DNA from: Neoceratodus forsteri | Taxonomy: Eukaryota > Chordata > Ceratodontiformes > Ceratodontidae | DNA length: 64,000 bases | Direction: 5' to 3' | NCBI GenBank assembly: GCA_016271365.2 | Contig: CM057453.1 | Coordinates: 501,059,001-501,123,000, forward strand | Shown here: in pieces, positions 10,609 through 22,733 of the stretch | Layout of the letters: each line of letters opens with the position of its first letter | Numbering within the stretch: the first letter of the stretch is position 1 | The notes under the pieces: generated by a model | Told to the model about the DNA's origin: nothing | Seen by the model: the letters and a program-made list of their open reading frames with translations, nothing else | The model's database searches: none | Program-made: the position numbers and the translations under genes

Positions 10609-10660
10609 CTGATGGGCTATGCGGCTGTTTTGGCAGTAGAGGGAGCCTGAGGTCAGCGGA

Positions 10661-13033
10661 ATGGCCACTCGGGAGGAGCTGCTGATGCAGCAGGACGTCG
10701 CGCGATTAGGAGAGCGGGCTTCCTCTCCTAGTTCTTTCAACTCAGAGGCCGCGCGGAGAAGTGCCTGTATCGGCGAGAAAAAACGGAGGAGATTTTTTTT
10801 TCCACGGAGGATTTATATGCAGCGAGTTGCTATCGGAGGATGCGGAAGGTATTTCGGCAGCCGAATTTAATACTGGCGAAACTTTTAAAACAACGCGGTC
10901 GGAGACTGGACTCTCTCAAAAGAAACACCAAGATAAAGGTGAGCACTTTGTTTCTGAGGGGCTGAAATCTGAAGAAATTGAATTACAAACTGTTAAGGGG
11001 GCTAATGGCACAGCGGAAATTCTGACAGAGGTGCAGGCGGCAAGTGTATCTGCAGCACCTCTTCATCCAGTTGCATGTGCGTCCCTGATTATGTGCCCTG
11101 AACAGGCTGGCAGTTTTAACACCGAGGAAGGTGTGTGCCTGAAGCCTGGAAAATCTTTGAATTGGCATGATGCAGTTGTTGCTATGGAGGAACACAGTGG
11201 TGCTGAGCACTTAAAATCAGGAAAGGCACCACGTCAGGAAAATGAGGCTGTATTGCAATCTTCTACTTTAATGAAAGAATCAGGCTTTGTTTTAAAATAC
11301 CAGCATCATTAGCAAAGCATGGGATTGCTTCCAGAGACAATATTGTTTACCAAACAGACCCAGCCACGCAGGAAGGAGCTACTACCTTTTTTTTTGGATC
11401 TAAACCTAAGACGGGCTCTGTATCTGCCCAAGAGCAGTTAGGGGCTCCAGTAGCTATCCCTGTTTCTACATCTGGCTCCTCAAAACTGCCAGGTGCAGTA
11501 GAACCATGGTCCACTACCCAGGCCTTGCAAGGAGCAGGATGGGTGAAAACCAAGCAAGGCACTTGGATTCCAGATCCCACTTGGGATTATTCGACGGGTT
11601 TTTCCCAGGCATCACCAGGATGGAAGCCTTCTGACATAAATCCGCAGGAGCTGCCAGAGACTAATGGGGTCACTTCAGTTCCTGTTACTCGGACTGAGAC
11701 TACTAAAGGGGAAGTGTTTGTGAAAGACAGTAGTATAGTTAATAATACTCAGTCACAAACCCCTAAAGTAAATCAACCACCCCTATTGTCAGAGTTGTTT
11801 TCTAATATTAAAAAAGAAGCTGCACCCAGACGAAATGCAGTTCGTATCCGCTATAAAGGGGGTTTAGCGGATAGGCCTGATCGTGTGTTTGTAGGTCGTA
11901 AACTGCTAAATGACTCCTTGCAATTTTCTCCTAAAGATGTTTTTGCACTGATTAATATTTCTGGTGAAGACAACTATGATGTTAGTTTTAGAACTACTCA
12001 TGCTTTAGAGCTTTTTTGGGAACGCTATGCATTAGTAAAATTCTCTCCCCTATGGTCTCCTTTTGGTTATCCCTGAATCAAGCCCTCTGTTAGATTTGTA
12101 ACTGTGATGTTTAAATGAAGGGGTTCATGTTGACGACATTACATATTGGTTGTCACAGAAATGTGATGTTCTAAGTAAACCTGAGGCCTTATTGGATTCT
12201 GAGTCCTTCTGGACAGGGGTGGAAATATAAAGTTAAACCTGGGTTGGGGAAATGGTTTAGAGCACATCCCTAATTCTTTTATGTTATGCAGGGATAGAGG
12301 GGTATGTTTTTATGCAGGACAGCCAAGGGCATGCTATAAATGTGGGGCACGGACACATCTATCCAGTACTTGTGACCAAGCCCTTTGTGATAATTGCGGG
12401 GGCATTGGGCATATAGCATTGCATTGTACTAACGACACTAGGTGTGATCTGTGTGAAGAGGTGGGTCATGTATTTGGGGATTGTTCTTGGGTTGCCAAGA
12501 ACAAGGTTCCAAGTGTGAGCCCCGATCTTTTGATTCAGCAGGCACAAGAGTTGTTGGAGGAGAAGGTTGACCCCCCTCCTCAGAGTATAGTCTCCTCTCC
12601 TAATCCAGTCTCTAAATCTACTCTAGAGCATATTCCGGCACCTTGTCTTCCCTCCCCGGTAGCTAATCCTGAAGTTGGTCCCTTGCTTAAACAGGCTATT
12701 GCAAGCACGGGTGACAAAGTTGACCCACTTCTTTCACCTGTTTGTTATGAGGAAAAAATAGTGTCAAAGGTAGACTAGGCTGAGGATTTAGATTTCAAGC
12801 CAGTAGCTAGGAGGCATTCATCTAGGCATAACAAGCCTAATCCTTTAAGCAAGTTAAAAGAGGTGGGTATCAAGGAGAATGGGAACTCATATGCAGCATT
12901 ATTTCTTCCAGAGGGGAGTTCTGACATGGAACATAGTGAAGCTGATTCCCAGTCAGTTGGAAGTAGTCAGTTCTCTTTTGGGATGGAGTATGGGGATTAT
13001 AAAGACAAAAAAAAGAAAAAGCGGAAAAAATAG
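10661..13033 (+). pseudogene. Tx1-clade ORF1 protein (element 1), frameshifted
   Basis: Coding remains run from the ATG at 10661 (MATREELLMQQDVARLGERA) to a lysine-rich end at 13033 (DKKKKKRKK). Frames change near 10770, 11310, 12080 and 12780. The segment 11525-12076 has AVRIRYKGGLADRPDRVFVG and KLLNDSLQFSPKDVFALINI, matched in element 2 by VEYVGGLDMDPDHLYVGRTL, so this is a conserved central domain. At 12281-12778 three CX2CX4HX4C knuckles follow in a row: CYKCGARTHLSSTC, CDNCGGIGHIALHC and CDLCEEVGHVFGDC. The protein would bind the element RNA. No retroviral or host similarity beyond the knuckles is apparent. Confidence 0.8.
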
Positions 13034-13071
13034 ATTCTTTTGATTTAACTGTGTGTCTTTTAATCTCCTGG

Positions 13072-16000
13072 CTCATGGGTTCTCTTGTTATAGGGTCTTT
13101 AAATATTCATAGTTTGTTAAATGTGGTTAAAAGAAGAGCGTTTTTTTCTTCTATTCACAGTTCCGGTTATGATATTTTCTTTTTTCAGGAAACATGGATG
13201 TGTTCTAAAGAACAGTTATTATTGTTTAAAAGGGAATGGATTTGGGGCCTTCTTATTGGTCCTTTAGGCCAGATTGTGGGATGGGGTGAGTATCCTTTTG
13301 GTTCATATGATTTTTCTTTAGTAAAATTGATTGATTTAATCCCAGGACGTTTACTTTTATTAGATGGAACTTGGAAGTCTAGAGCTTTTTCGCTTTATTA
13401 ACGTGTATGGACCCCAGACTAAGGCAACTCGGGTAGAGCTTTTAAGGCTAATACAACCATATCTAGTGTCTTCTTATGTTATCATTTTAGGGGAGACTTT
13501 AATTGTGATATTGTAAGGGACCAAGTAGCTGGAATTAAAAAGAAAGAAGGTATATTGTGACTCGTGATATGTTATCGGCTATAATTGATACTGCTAAGCT
13601 GATTAATTGCAGCTGTTATAATAAAGGTAATAGGTTCACCTATAGTAGGGGAAATTATAAAACTACGATAGATCACCTTTTTCATTCTCAGAATATAAAG
13701 AAGGGTTATTTTCAGATTATCCCTAGTGAGTTTTCAGACCATTCTTTGTTACAATTTACTATTTCAGATATCCCTCTACAGAACAGGAAAAAAAACAGAT
13801 GGAGATTAAATACGTCCATATTGGAGTCTCCGATGGTTAAGTCTGGAATAGAGGTTTTATTAGCCGCTAGAATTTCTGTGTTATGTCTTTATGACAAGGC
13901 TGGAGACTGGTGGGTGGATACTAAGGAGGATATTCGGAGTTGGTTTTGTGCACATGGCAAATCCTTAGGAAATAAAAAGTTTTTGAAATATCTCTCTCTT
14001 AGAAGCCAGCTGCAGCGTTTATACACACTATCTTATTCAAGTAGAGAGGATTTTTCTGCTCAGATCACTATAATCAAGAAAGAAATGGTGAAATATCAAT
14101 ATGATAGGGCATCCACAATCTCAGCAATGCTTTCTATGGGTACCAGGAAAGGGCCGGTCGGGGACCCTTATGAGGCTTGTAAGAAAATTCATTCAGATAG
14201 TACTATCGAATATTTGCATGATATTAGTGGTAATAGATTTGATACGACAGTGGGTATGGAAAATTTGATTAAGTCACATTATCAGTCTTTACTGCCCACA
14301 GAGACCCCCTCAGATGGGGACATTCAGGATTATTTGCAAAATATTGATATTTCTAGTTTTCCAAAAGAGGTATTAGCATTACTCAAAAGTATTACTCTAG
14401 CAGAGATTCAAGAAGCTATTAAAAGTCTTAAAGTAGGCACTTCACCTGGATTGGATGGTTTGCCAAACCAATTTTACAAATATTTTATTTCAGAAATTTC
14501 AGTTATTTTATTTACAGTATATTCATCCTTTTTTCAGAATCTTGAGTTTCCATCTGTTTTTTCAGTAGGTTTGTTAGTTTATTTATTTAAAACGGAATAG
14601 AGCAGATATTGCAAATTGAGACCAATAATTCTTTTAAATTCTGATTATAAAATCCTGGCTCAAATCCTTAATACTAGGCTTAAAACTATGCTTCTCTGGT
14701 TCTGTCAAATTATCAATTCTGTGGTATACCAGGGCTAAGAATACAAGATGCTTTAATTTTGATTAGACATTTTGTTGAATTAGTATCTTTACAAAAGAAT
14801 AGGGGTTGTGTACTTTCGCTTGATCAAGAGAAAGCTTTTGATCGTATAGATCGAAAATTCCTTTTTTTAACTTTGGCCAGGTATGGTGTTCCTATGGTAT
14901 TCATTAATTATATTAAAATGTTATACTCACATGTATTTGTTAAAGTTTTTCTTAAAGGGCAAATTACAGAGGGGTTTATGATTGCCACTGGGGTAAGGCA
15001 AGGTTGTCCTCTCAGCCCTTTATTGTACCTTTTTTCAATTGATCCCTTACTACAGCATTTAACCAAATTAAGAGTGAGAAATTTGTTACCACAGAATGAG
15101 TTTGCTAAATTGTCAGTTTTGGCTTATGCAGATGATATTTGTGTTTTTTTCTTGCATCACAATCAAGTTTCCCTTTTTATACAGACAGTTGTGCAATATC
15201 CGGGAGTTTCAAATTCTAAACTTAACCTTTCCAAATGCAAGGGGTTATTGATAGGTCATTGGGAGATTTCCTCTTGCCAAGTGTCTGGAATACTTTTTTC
15301 GAAAGAGCCGATAAGTATTTTGGGTATTATTTTCGGGGCTCCAAATTTGGCCTTGGTTAATTGGGAAAAGGTCATAGAGCGCACTTGGGTTAAAGTTAAG
15401 AGATGGCAGACATGGAAATTGTCAAAATTAAAAAGAATACAGATTTTGAAAAGTTTTATAGTTCCGAAGTTGCAGTATGTGGCCTATATTTTTCCTCTTC
15501 CTTCAGTATTAGAAACTAGAATTTATGGAATGTTTTTTCAAATGTTGTGGGGCAACAAGCTTAACCCAGTTAAAAGATGTTATACCTATTTAAGTAGAGA
15601 AAATGGAGGTTTAGGAATGATTGAACCTATTGTTTTTTTTTATTCCTTATTTATTTATCATACTGTTTGGTATGGAATTTCTAGCAGTTTAGGTGGTTTT
15701 AAGGGGATGATACATTTAGTTCTTGAGTGTTACCTTGCAGCCTGGGGTGAGGTGGCGCCCAAACTTCATACTAGACTGCAGGTACCTGAATATTTCCGCC
15801 CGGCAGCTCAGAAATTGTTTAAATGGAGGATCACTCGTACCGATATTTTACAAGCCAGTAGGAAAAAATTTTGTTCTACTTTAATGGCCCGATTGTACCC
15901 TACAGAACCCTGTTTTAAGAATTGTCCCCCTTCCCTGAATGGCCAAGTTTTGAAGCAATTGAATAATAAACGAATGCCAGCTGCAATATGGGAAATATCA

Positions 16001-16460
16001 TGGCTTACAGTTTATGGTAGATTGAATGTCCGTGGTAATGCAAAACATAAAAATCTAGAACAAAGGAATTGTCCATATTTGGCGTGTAAATATAGAAGAG
16101 ACTATGAACCATTTTACTGACTTGTTCTTATTCAAAATCACTTTGGCCCTTTCTTGGAAAAATGGCACATGAGTTGGTTAGGAAAATGGATTATGACACT
16201 TAGTGTTAGGGGTTCTTCATAGAGAAGCTTCTACTCTTCACCTAGAAACCTATTTTCTCCTGCTAAGTTGTCTAAGGTTTTATTTATGGCAAGCAAGATG
16301 TCAATGGGTAATTTATCAAAAAATGATGTCATATCAAGTTTTTAGTTATCTGATTATGCAAGCAATGAAGTCGCTTTATCAATCTGATTTAATGCACTAT
16401 TCAGGGGCTAAGGTTTATAGATGGTGGAAGGGATTTCAAATTTTTATTAAATATAAGTAA
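13072..16460 (+). pseudogene. Tx1-clade ORF2: endonuclease and reverse transcriptase (element 1)
   Basis: The endonuclease starts MGSLVIGSLNIHSLLNVVKR, with QETW and, after a frameshift near 13400, GDFNCDI (metal-binding) and SEFSDHSLL (catalytic SDH). Reverse transcriptase: AIKSLKVGTSPGLDGLPNQF before a frameshift at about 14600, then from 14759 motif A LSLDQEKAFDRID (residues 19-31), motif B GVRQGCPLSPLL, and the catalytic LAYADDI (YADD at residues 123-126). The C-terminal part includes WEISWLTVYGRLNVRGNAKH and a Cys-rich end (CPYLACKYRRDYE) before a shift at about 16110. RT catalytic residues are intact although the ORF is broken. Confidence 0.85.
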
Positions 16461-16621
16461 AAGTTTTGAGTAAGGAAAGATTATGTTTATAGTCATTATA
16501 TGTATATCAATGTGTAAAAATTTTCTTTTCTTGTAATTTTCTATGGGAATGTGATGTAAGATGAAGTGATGCAATATGTTTTCTTTGTTATGATATATCT
16601 TATGTGAATTTCAATAAAAAC

Positions 16622-16632
16622 TCCCCTAATCT
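16622..16632 (+). repeat. Target-site copy, middle (TCCCCTAATCT)
   Basis: Eleven bases between the A-rich 3' end of element 1 and the 5' end of element 2. It differs from the outer 12-mers by one internal base (A for C). It shows that the two LINEs are separated by one copy of the target, as expected for two successive insertions at the same site. Confidence 0.75.
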
Positions 16633-16652
16633 GTGATGGGGGCGCTGCTGCT

Positions 16653-18966
16653 ATGGAGGAAGGTGTTGCAGCTGTTCATTCTGCTGGTGTACCTGTGGGT
16701 GTGCAGGTCCCCCAACCCACAGGTCCAGCTCAGGAGGCCGACAATGTTGCTAACGCTAGTAGTGCAATGGATATGGAAGTTCCTGTTAATATGACTAACC
16801 CAGCAAGTCCACCTTCAGGTCAGTTTTCTTCAGATGAAGCTTGGTTAAATAACCTACTAAAGAAAAATAAAGCGCTTCAATTTACAGAATGTGGAAGCCT
16901 AGCAACTTCATGTCATGCTATGGAAGATTCTACTGATGTGCAGTGTGACCAGCTAATACCTGCTGGATTGTGAGCTGCGCATTGCTGCGGAAGGATTACC
17001 TGATCAATTCAACTACTGTTTCAGCCGAGCGCTCTGCAAATTTGCTGGGTGACATAGGTTCATCAAACATATTCCTGTTACGTGAGTCAGAGTGAGTAGT
17101 GGAGCCATTGACAGATGACGCATGGCCTAAATTACTGAATGGACAATGGCAAGATTTAGGAGAAAATATGGACGCAGTGAGTATTTCTCCTCCTAGACTA
17201 CAAAACCCAGTTTGTGATGCTGCTAAAAATTTGGGCTTGTGTAAAGGTAGAGAAGCTGCCAGTTCACCTCCGGTTCAATGCGGGTGTTCCCCGACCTCCC
17301 TTGACCGCTCGCTCCTGTCAGCTAGCTGGAAATGGGGCGAGTCAGGTGTCTGGGTTCCTGACACTTCGCACAGCCCCATTCCTGGTCAAATACCTTTGCA
17401 AGAGGAACTTGAGACTAATAACGTGCAAATACAGTCATCAAAACAAGTTAATTCCCCTGTTCCTCCCTTGGGGAGTTTTACTGCTTCTCTTGACAGAAAT
17501 GAGGCGGCAATGCCGTCTTTTTCGATTTCAAATTCCTCGGAATCAGAAGATCCTGATTCAGCTCACACAGAGAGGGGAGACCAGCCTAATATGGACAAAC
17601 ATACTCCACGAGATAAAGAGAACTTTTTTGAGAAGTCAAAAACTGCATGGGAACAATTTTGTCGGAAGGGCCCTTTTGCTGGCCCCCCCCTTACAGAGAA
17701 GGAATGCAGTACAAGTGGAGTATGTAGGAGGTTTAGATATGGACCCAGATCATTTGTATGTAGGCAGAACATTATTGAAGTCATCACTTTTTTTTCCCAA
17801 TGAGATACATGCCTTGATTCATGTATCAGGCTCTAAGGTGTTTGAGGTCAGCTTTAATAACACAAAGGAGTTAGATAGTTTCTGGACTAAATATGATGCT
17901 TTAAAGTATTCTGAACTTTGGATTCCATTTCGTGTTCTGCCTTTAACAAAACCCTCAATTAAGACTGTGACTATTCTTTTTAGGAATGAGTCAGTGTCAG
18001 TCCACGATATCACTTACTGGATAGAAAAAAAATGTGATGTAATTGAGTCTCCACAGCCTATTTTTGATGAGGAACATTTGTGGAAAGGGGGCTAGAAGTA
18101 TAAAGTTAGTTTAAGAAATAATAGTTTAGGGCCTGTGCATCTACTGAACAGTCTGTTTTGGGGGAATGAAAGAGGACACTGTTTCTATCCTGGGCAACCC
18201 AGATCATGTTTTAAGTGCGGGACCTCTACTCATTTGGGTTCTGCCTGTGATAGGCTAAAGTGTAATTTATGTCTAGCTTTTGGACACCACAGTGTGGATT
18301 GTACAGAAGAGATGAGATGTAATTTGTGTATGGACCTTGGACATACTAATAGAGCCTGTCCATGGGCCACTCACAATCACACGGACCGTGTTAGTCAAGA
18401 TAGTATTATTACAGAAGCCCAGAAAAAGAGCATGGCTAAACAGGGTGCCTCTGCAGAGAAACCTCAACCACAGACGACTAGGCCCACTAACCCCCTAACC
18501 CCCAGCCCCCACTGAAACAGTGGTAGAAATTGTGGCTGAGCAACCTATGAGAGAAGAATCAGTGGCCCCTTTGGTTAGTGAAGTCACCACTATAGTAGGT
18601 GAGACTGTTTTGGTAGACAAAGTCATAAATAGTGATATGCCTCCTTCTTTAACTGTCAAAAGTACAGCAAAAAAATGGGGTATCAAACAAACACGGCCCA
18701 GGTCCAAGGTAGCAAAAGCTAATATGCCTGAAGGGGATGATATCATGTTGAAAAATAGTTTTGACATTTTGGCAAAAGGTATGATGGACTCAGAACAGGG
18801 GGGAGACTCAGAAGCATCCTCATTGGCCCCACATTCCTCAGAATCAGACGGGGATTCACAGGTACAGGGACCAGATACAACTAGGAAAAAGAAAATAGGC
18901 AATAGAATTCGAAGGAGTGCAAGGTTGAAAAAACACCTTACAATATTATTCTGTCTCCTCTCTTAG
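16653..18966 (+). pseudogene. Tx1-clade ORF1 protein (element 2), frameshifted
   Basis: Begins MEEGVAAVHSAGVPVGVQVP at 16653. The frame breaks at about 16975, resumes at about 17099, shifts at about 17700 to the frame of 17214-18095, and continues at 18135-18515 and 18520-18966. The central domain reads VEYVGGLDMDPDHLYVGRTL then ELWIPFRVLPLTKPSIKTVT and ITYWIEKKCDVIE, collinear with element 1. Three CCHC knuckles follow: CFKCGTSTHLGSAC, CNLCLAFGHHSVDC and CNLCMDLGHTNRAC. The C-terminus is basic (RKKKIGNRIRRSARLKKHL). ORF2 begins 12 bases after this frame stops. Confidence 0.8.
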
Positions 18967-18977
18967 TACCTCACTCA

Positions 18978-21900
18978 TTGCTTAGCATTTCTTCAGTGAA
19001 TGTTAACAGTATTAAGAATGCTAAGCGAGGAGTTATAACTATGACATCACTTAAAAATCTTAACAGTGATATCTATTTGTTACAAGACACACGACTGAAT
19101 ACAGATTTTTTAATTAGAGCAGCCCAGAGGCTTTGGTGTTGGGATCCTTCCTTTTTTCATTCGGTACTGATGTATGTGATGGTCTTGGAGTGTTATTTAG
19201 AGGGGATGGGTTTCAAATTTCACGCTTAGTTAACATATTACTGGGGAGAGTTTTGTTATTAGATTTTACATATAAGGGGAAGGGGTGGAGATTGATTAAT
19301 ATTTATGCTCCGCCAAAAAAAAAAGATAGGGTAGATCTTTTCACTGAGATCAAACCGTATTTACTTACGACCAAACATATTATTTGGGCTGGGGATTTTA
19401 ATTGTGTAGTGGACAGGAATGACAGGGGTGCAGTTACAAGCAAGCTCTATTGTGACTCTAATTGCTTAAAGGGTTTAATCGAGCAGTGTAACTTGCAGGA
19501 TTCCTTTAGATCTCTACATCCACAGGAAGGGCATACTTATTATAGAGGGCCCTATCCACTAATATAGATTTTTTTTTACACAGAAAATAATTTATATTCA
19601 CAAGGCTGATGTTATTCCATTAGAAACTACTGATAATGCAGTTCTTTCGGTGGTGTTAGGGGGCATAATTGGGCCTCAGTATGATCAGCACTATTGGAAA
19701 TTAAATACGGTCTTACTAAGGGAAGAGAAAGTGGGTTTGTTGGTCACAGACCTTTTAAAGGCAAGAATGTGTGGCTGTTTTACATGATAATATTAGCTTA
19801 TGGTGGGAAGAGACTAAGTAGAAAATATGATCCCTATTCCAGACCTTTTCAACACGCTGTTATAATTCAGAGTATCAGACATATCTTAAGCTTTGCCAAC
19901 AACTATTTAAAGCATACTCTATTGTTAATACATATCATATAGCACTAACCTCCCAGATTTCTAATTTAAAGTCTGTTATGGTATCATTACAGTATTCAAG
20001 AGCAAAAGCTGTGTTGAATGAGCATATAATTTGTTCATCTGGTAAAACAGGACTTGGATATGCATTTCAAAGCCGTTTTCAATGTTCATCTGCTAGATTT
20101 ATGACTGACGTTCAGGACCCTGAGGGAAGAATAGTCACTGATTGCCCTGGGATTTTAAGAGAGGTGACAAAATATTTGACTGCCATGTATACAGCCCCGT
20201 TAATTGAGGATAAGGAAATGGAAGACTTACTATCCACTATTTCTGTACCTCATATACCTTATGAAGTTATAAGAGATCTTAGTAAGCCCATAACAACATT
20301 GGAAATCAAATTGGTAATCAGACATCTGAAAGACCATATTGCTCCAGGTATTGATGGTTTACCATCAGAATTTTATTAGGCATTTGAAGGTTTATTAAAA
20401 GAAGTTTTGGTGGTAGTTTATAATTGGGTTTTGGGTAAGCTAAGTGTTAATTTTCATTTTTGTTTAGCTGTGCAAATTTTAGTTTTCAAAAAAGGGGAGT
20501 GGTCTGATTTAAATAATTGGAGGTCACTTAGCCTCCTGAATACAGATTATAAAATTTTGTTGAAAATTCTGCAGAACAGATTAGTGACTACAACTTCTAC
20601 CCTTATTACACTGTCCCAAACTTGCTCAGTGCCGAACCATCAAATACATTATACTTTATTATTAATCAGGGAATTAGTAGAACAGGGAACGGAGGGTAAG
20701 CCACAAGGATACATTATGTCACTGGATCAGGAGAAAGCCCTTGATAAGGTGCCTCATCAGTTCATTTCTAGAATTTTGTTGTACTATGGGATCCTCCAAG
20801 TTTTTGTTGAATGGCTAGGCTTGTTGTATGCAAATGCTCAGGCTATTCCATTAGTAAATGGAACACTGGGTTCAAATATTCATATTGCACGAGGGGTTAG
20901 GCAGGGGTGCCCCCTCAGTCCGTTGTTGTATGCATTTTGTTTGGACCCATTATTGAGGCTTATCCAACAAGATATATGCATTAGAGGAATTAGGCCAGTT
21001 GAAGGAGATATGGAAACACGTGTGATAGCATATGCAGATGATTTATGTGTACTGGTAGCAGATCACACTTCAGCAATTCGAGCTTTGGAGGTGATAGACA
21101 GGTATTCTAGGCCAACAGATGCCAAAATAAATAAAGGGAAAAGTATCATCTATGCTCTTAGTGAAACAGTATCCCAGAAGGAGGCCTGGCAAGATGTACA
21201 GGTATCAATGGACCCCTTTAAATTTTTTGTCATATGGTTTGGCAGGGAGGATAATGGGGAATTGAACTGGAGTGAAAAATTGAATATAGCTCAATCAAAA
21301 GTTGTAATCTGGAAGAATTGGCAACAAACAAAAAAGAAGAAAGTGGCAGTAGTCAAATCCTTTCTTCTTCCTATTTTTTTGTTTATAAGTGCTATTTATC
21401 CTTTGCCACGAGCTTATGAAGTGACCCTTCTTGGGTTGGTTTTTCAGCTAATCTGGGGGAATCATCTGAAGCCAATCAAAAGGGAAATAGTATGTCTACC
21501 TATCAAAAAAGGTGGGTCGAATTTACTTAATCCTGTGGTTTTTGTTTATAGTATATTTTTTCATGCTAATTTATTAGATCCAACTAGAACTAGTCAGGCA
21601 CTTTGGTCTGTATATGCAAATTTAGGCCATTTTATCAAATATGGGATTATTATGGGGTAATACCAGCACAGTTTAAGATAAAATGTGTTTTTTTTAGACC
21701 TGTGATAATTAAGCTAAAAAAATGGAAACTGACCATGCAAAGTGTGCAACTATCGACTAGTAAATCCATTTATGAAAGTATAACTCAACAGATTGGGATT
21801 ACTTCAGTTGATTTTAAGGATATTAACTCCTTATATCAGAAGTATGTGATAGATTCTTTGATGGATAAATGTATTCCCCTTCGAATTTGGGATATAGTAT

Positions 21901-22367
21901 GGCTCTGCTGTCATGGCAGGCTGTTCGTTAAGGGAAATGCCAAACATAAAAGCAAAGATGAGCGTATGTGTCCTAGATTGTGCAGTGTAGGTCAGGAAGA
22001 AACTATGAAACATTTTCTTATACAGTGCCCTTATGTCAGGAATGTATGGGCAACATTGGCACGCTTATGGGGGAATAAGTATTGGCAGTTTATAATGTAT
22101 GACGAGGTTATTGGGGGTTTTAGTTTGCAAAATCTGGGGATTGATAAGAGTCTGATTCGTTTAATACTCTCATTTATTTAATTTATTTTATGGCAGATAC
22201 GCTGTAAATATGTGTTGCAACAAGTGTACCATGAACCAATGTTTGTTGTTAATATAATTGAACAAGAATTGTATAATCAATGCATGCATGAACCACAACA
22301 CATGTCTCAAACTGTATGGACAATTCGTTGGTTACATGTTCCTTTTATGAAGGACAAAATTGGATAA
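18978..22367 (+). pseudogene. Tx1-clade ORF2: endonuclease and reverse transcriptase (element 2)
   Basis: Endonuclease: MLSISSVNVNSIKNAKRGVI, LLQDTRL, INIYAPP, and the metal-binding AGDFNCVVD at about 19390; shifts at about 19180 and 19560. Reverse transcriptase: HLKDHIAPGIDGLPSEFY, then from 20407 LNNWRSLSLLNTDYKI, motif A MSLDQEKALDKV (usual Phe replaced by Leu), motif B GVRQGCPLSPLL, and IAYADDLCV (YADD at residues 209-212). C-terminal domain: WDIVWLCCHGRLFVKGNAKH, then CPRLCSVGQEETMKHFLIQC, the Cys/His motif typical of this clade. One in-frame stop at 22181 precedes a further 60 codons ending at 22367. Confidence 0.85.
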
Positions 22368-22497
22368 ATTCCTTGAGACGATTTTCCTTTATATATTATG
22401 CTTTCCAAGTTTGAAGTAAGACAGTGTATAAATTACTTGTATGTTGTATAAGTTATACATTTTGTTTATGTTTGAACAGTTTCTCTGTAATAAAATT

Positions 22498-22509
22498 TTC
22501 CCCTACTCT
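22498..22509 (+). repeat. Target-site copy, right (TTCCCCTACTCT)
   Basis: Identical over 12 bases to 10597-10608. Immediately followed by TTTCGAGAAGTGCCATGGGA, which continues the interrupted SINE. In the uninterrupted SINE relative at 32866 the corresponding minus-strand sequence runs TTCCCCTACACTTTTCGAGA, so the split point is exactly here. Confidence 0.85.
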
Positions 22510-22701
22510 TTTCGAGAAGTGCCATGGGATCTTTAACATCCACCAATCCAGGCAGATGGGACCTCGGTTTAACGTCTCATCTGAAAGACGGCACCTCAGA
22601 AGTGCAGCACCCCTCTCATGCTGCACTTAAGTGTCAGTACTGGGATACTAACCCAAGTGCCAGATGTGGGAACTGAACCCACAGCCCTCTGATCTCCTGG
22701 C

Positions 22702-22733
<32 letters not shown>

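Larger units (their letters stand above)
10609..16621 (+). mobile_element. L1/Tx1-clade LINE, element 1 (full length, decayed)
   Basis: A 6.0-kb two-ORF non-LTR retrotransposon. ORF1 encodes a nucleic-acid-binding protein with three CCHC knuckles. ORF2 encodes an apurinic-type endonuclease, a reverse transcriptase and a C-terminal domain. The 5' end (CTGATGGGCTATGCGGCTG) resembles the 5' end of element 2 (GTGATGGGGGCGCTGCTG), so both appear to be complete at the 5' end. The 3' end is ATTTCAATAAAAA. Flanked by the duplicated target described at 10597. Stops and shifts in both ORFs make this copy inactive. Clade assignment rests on the triple-knuckle ORF1, typical of Tx1 elements, and on the L1-like RT (VRQGCPLSPLL). 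Confidence 0.85.
16633..22497 (+). mobile_element. L1/Tx1-clade LINE, element 2 (full length, decayed)
   Basis: A second 5.9-kb two-ORF LINE, head-to-tail with element 1 and with the same domain order. Its proteins are related to those of element 1 but clearly diverged, so it is a separate family, not a tandem duplicate. Its ORF1 ATG is only 20 bases from the 5' end. The 3' end is TGTAATAAAATT, directly followed by the target TTCCCCTACTCT and then the remaining half of the interrupted SINE. Confidence 0.85.

Noticed and set aside
10609..22497. The two Tx1-clade LINEs as a simple tandem duplication of one element.
   Set aside because: Their ORF1 and ORF2 proteins are clearly diverged, with different frameshifts, while the target copies are nearly identical.
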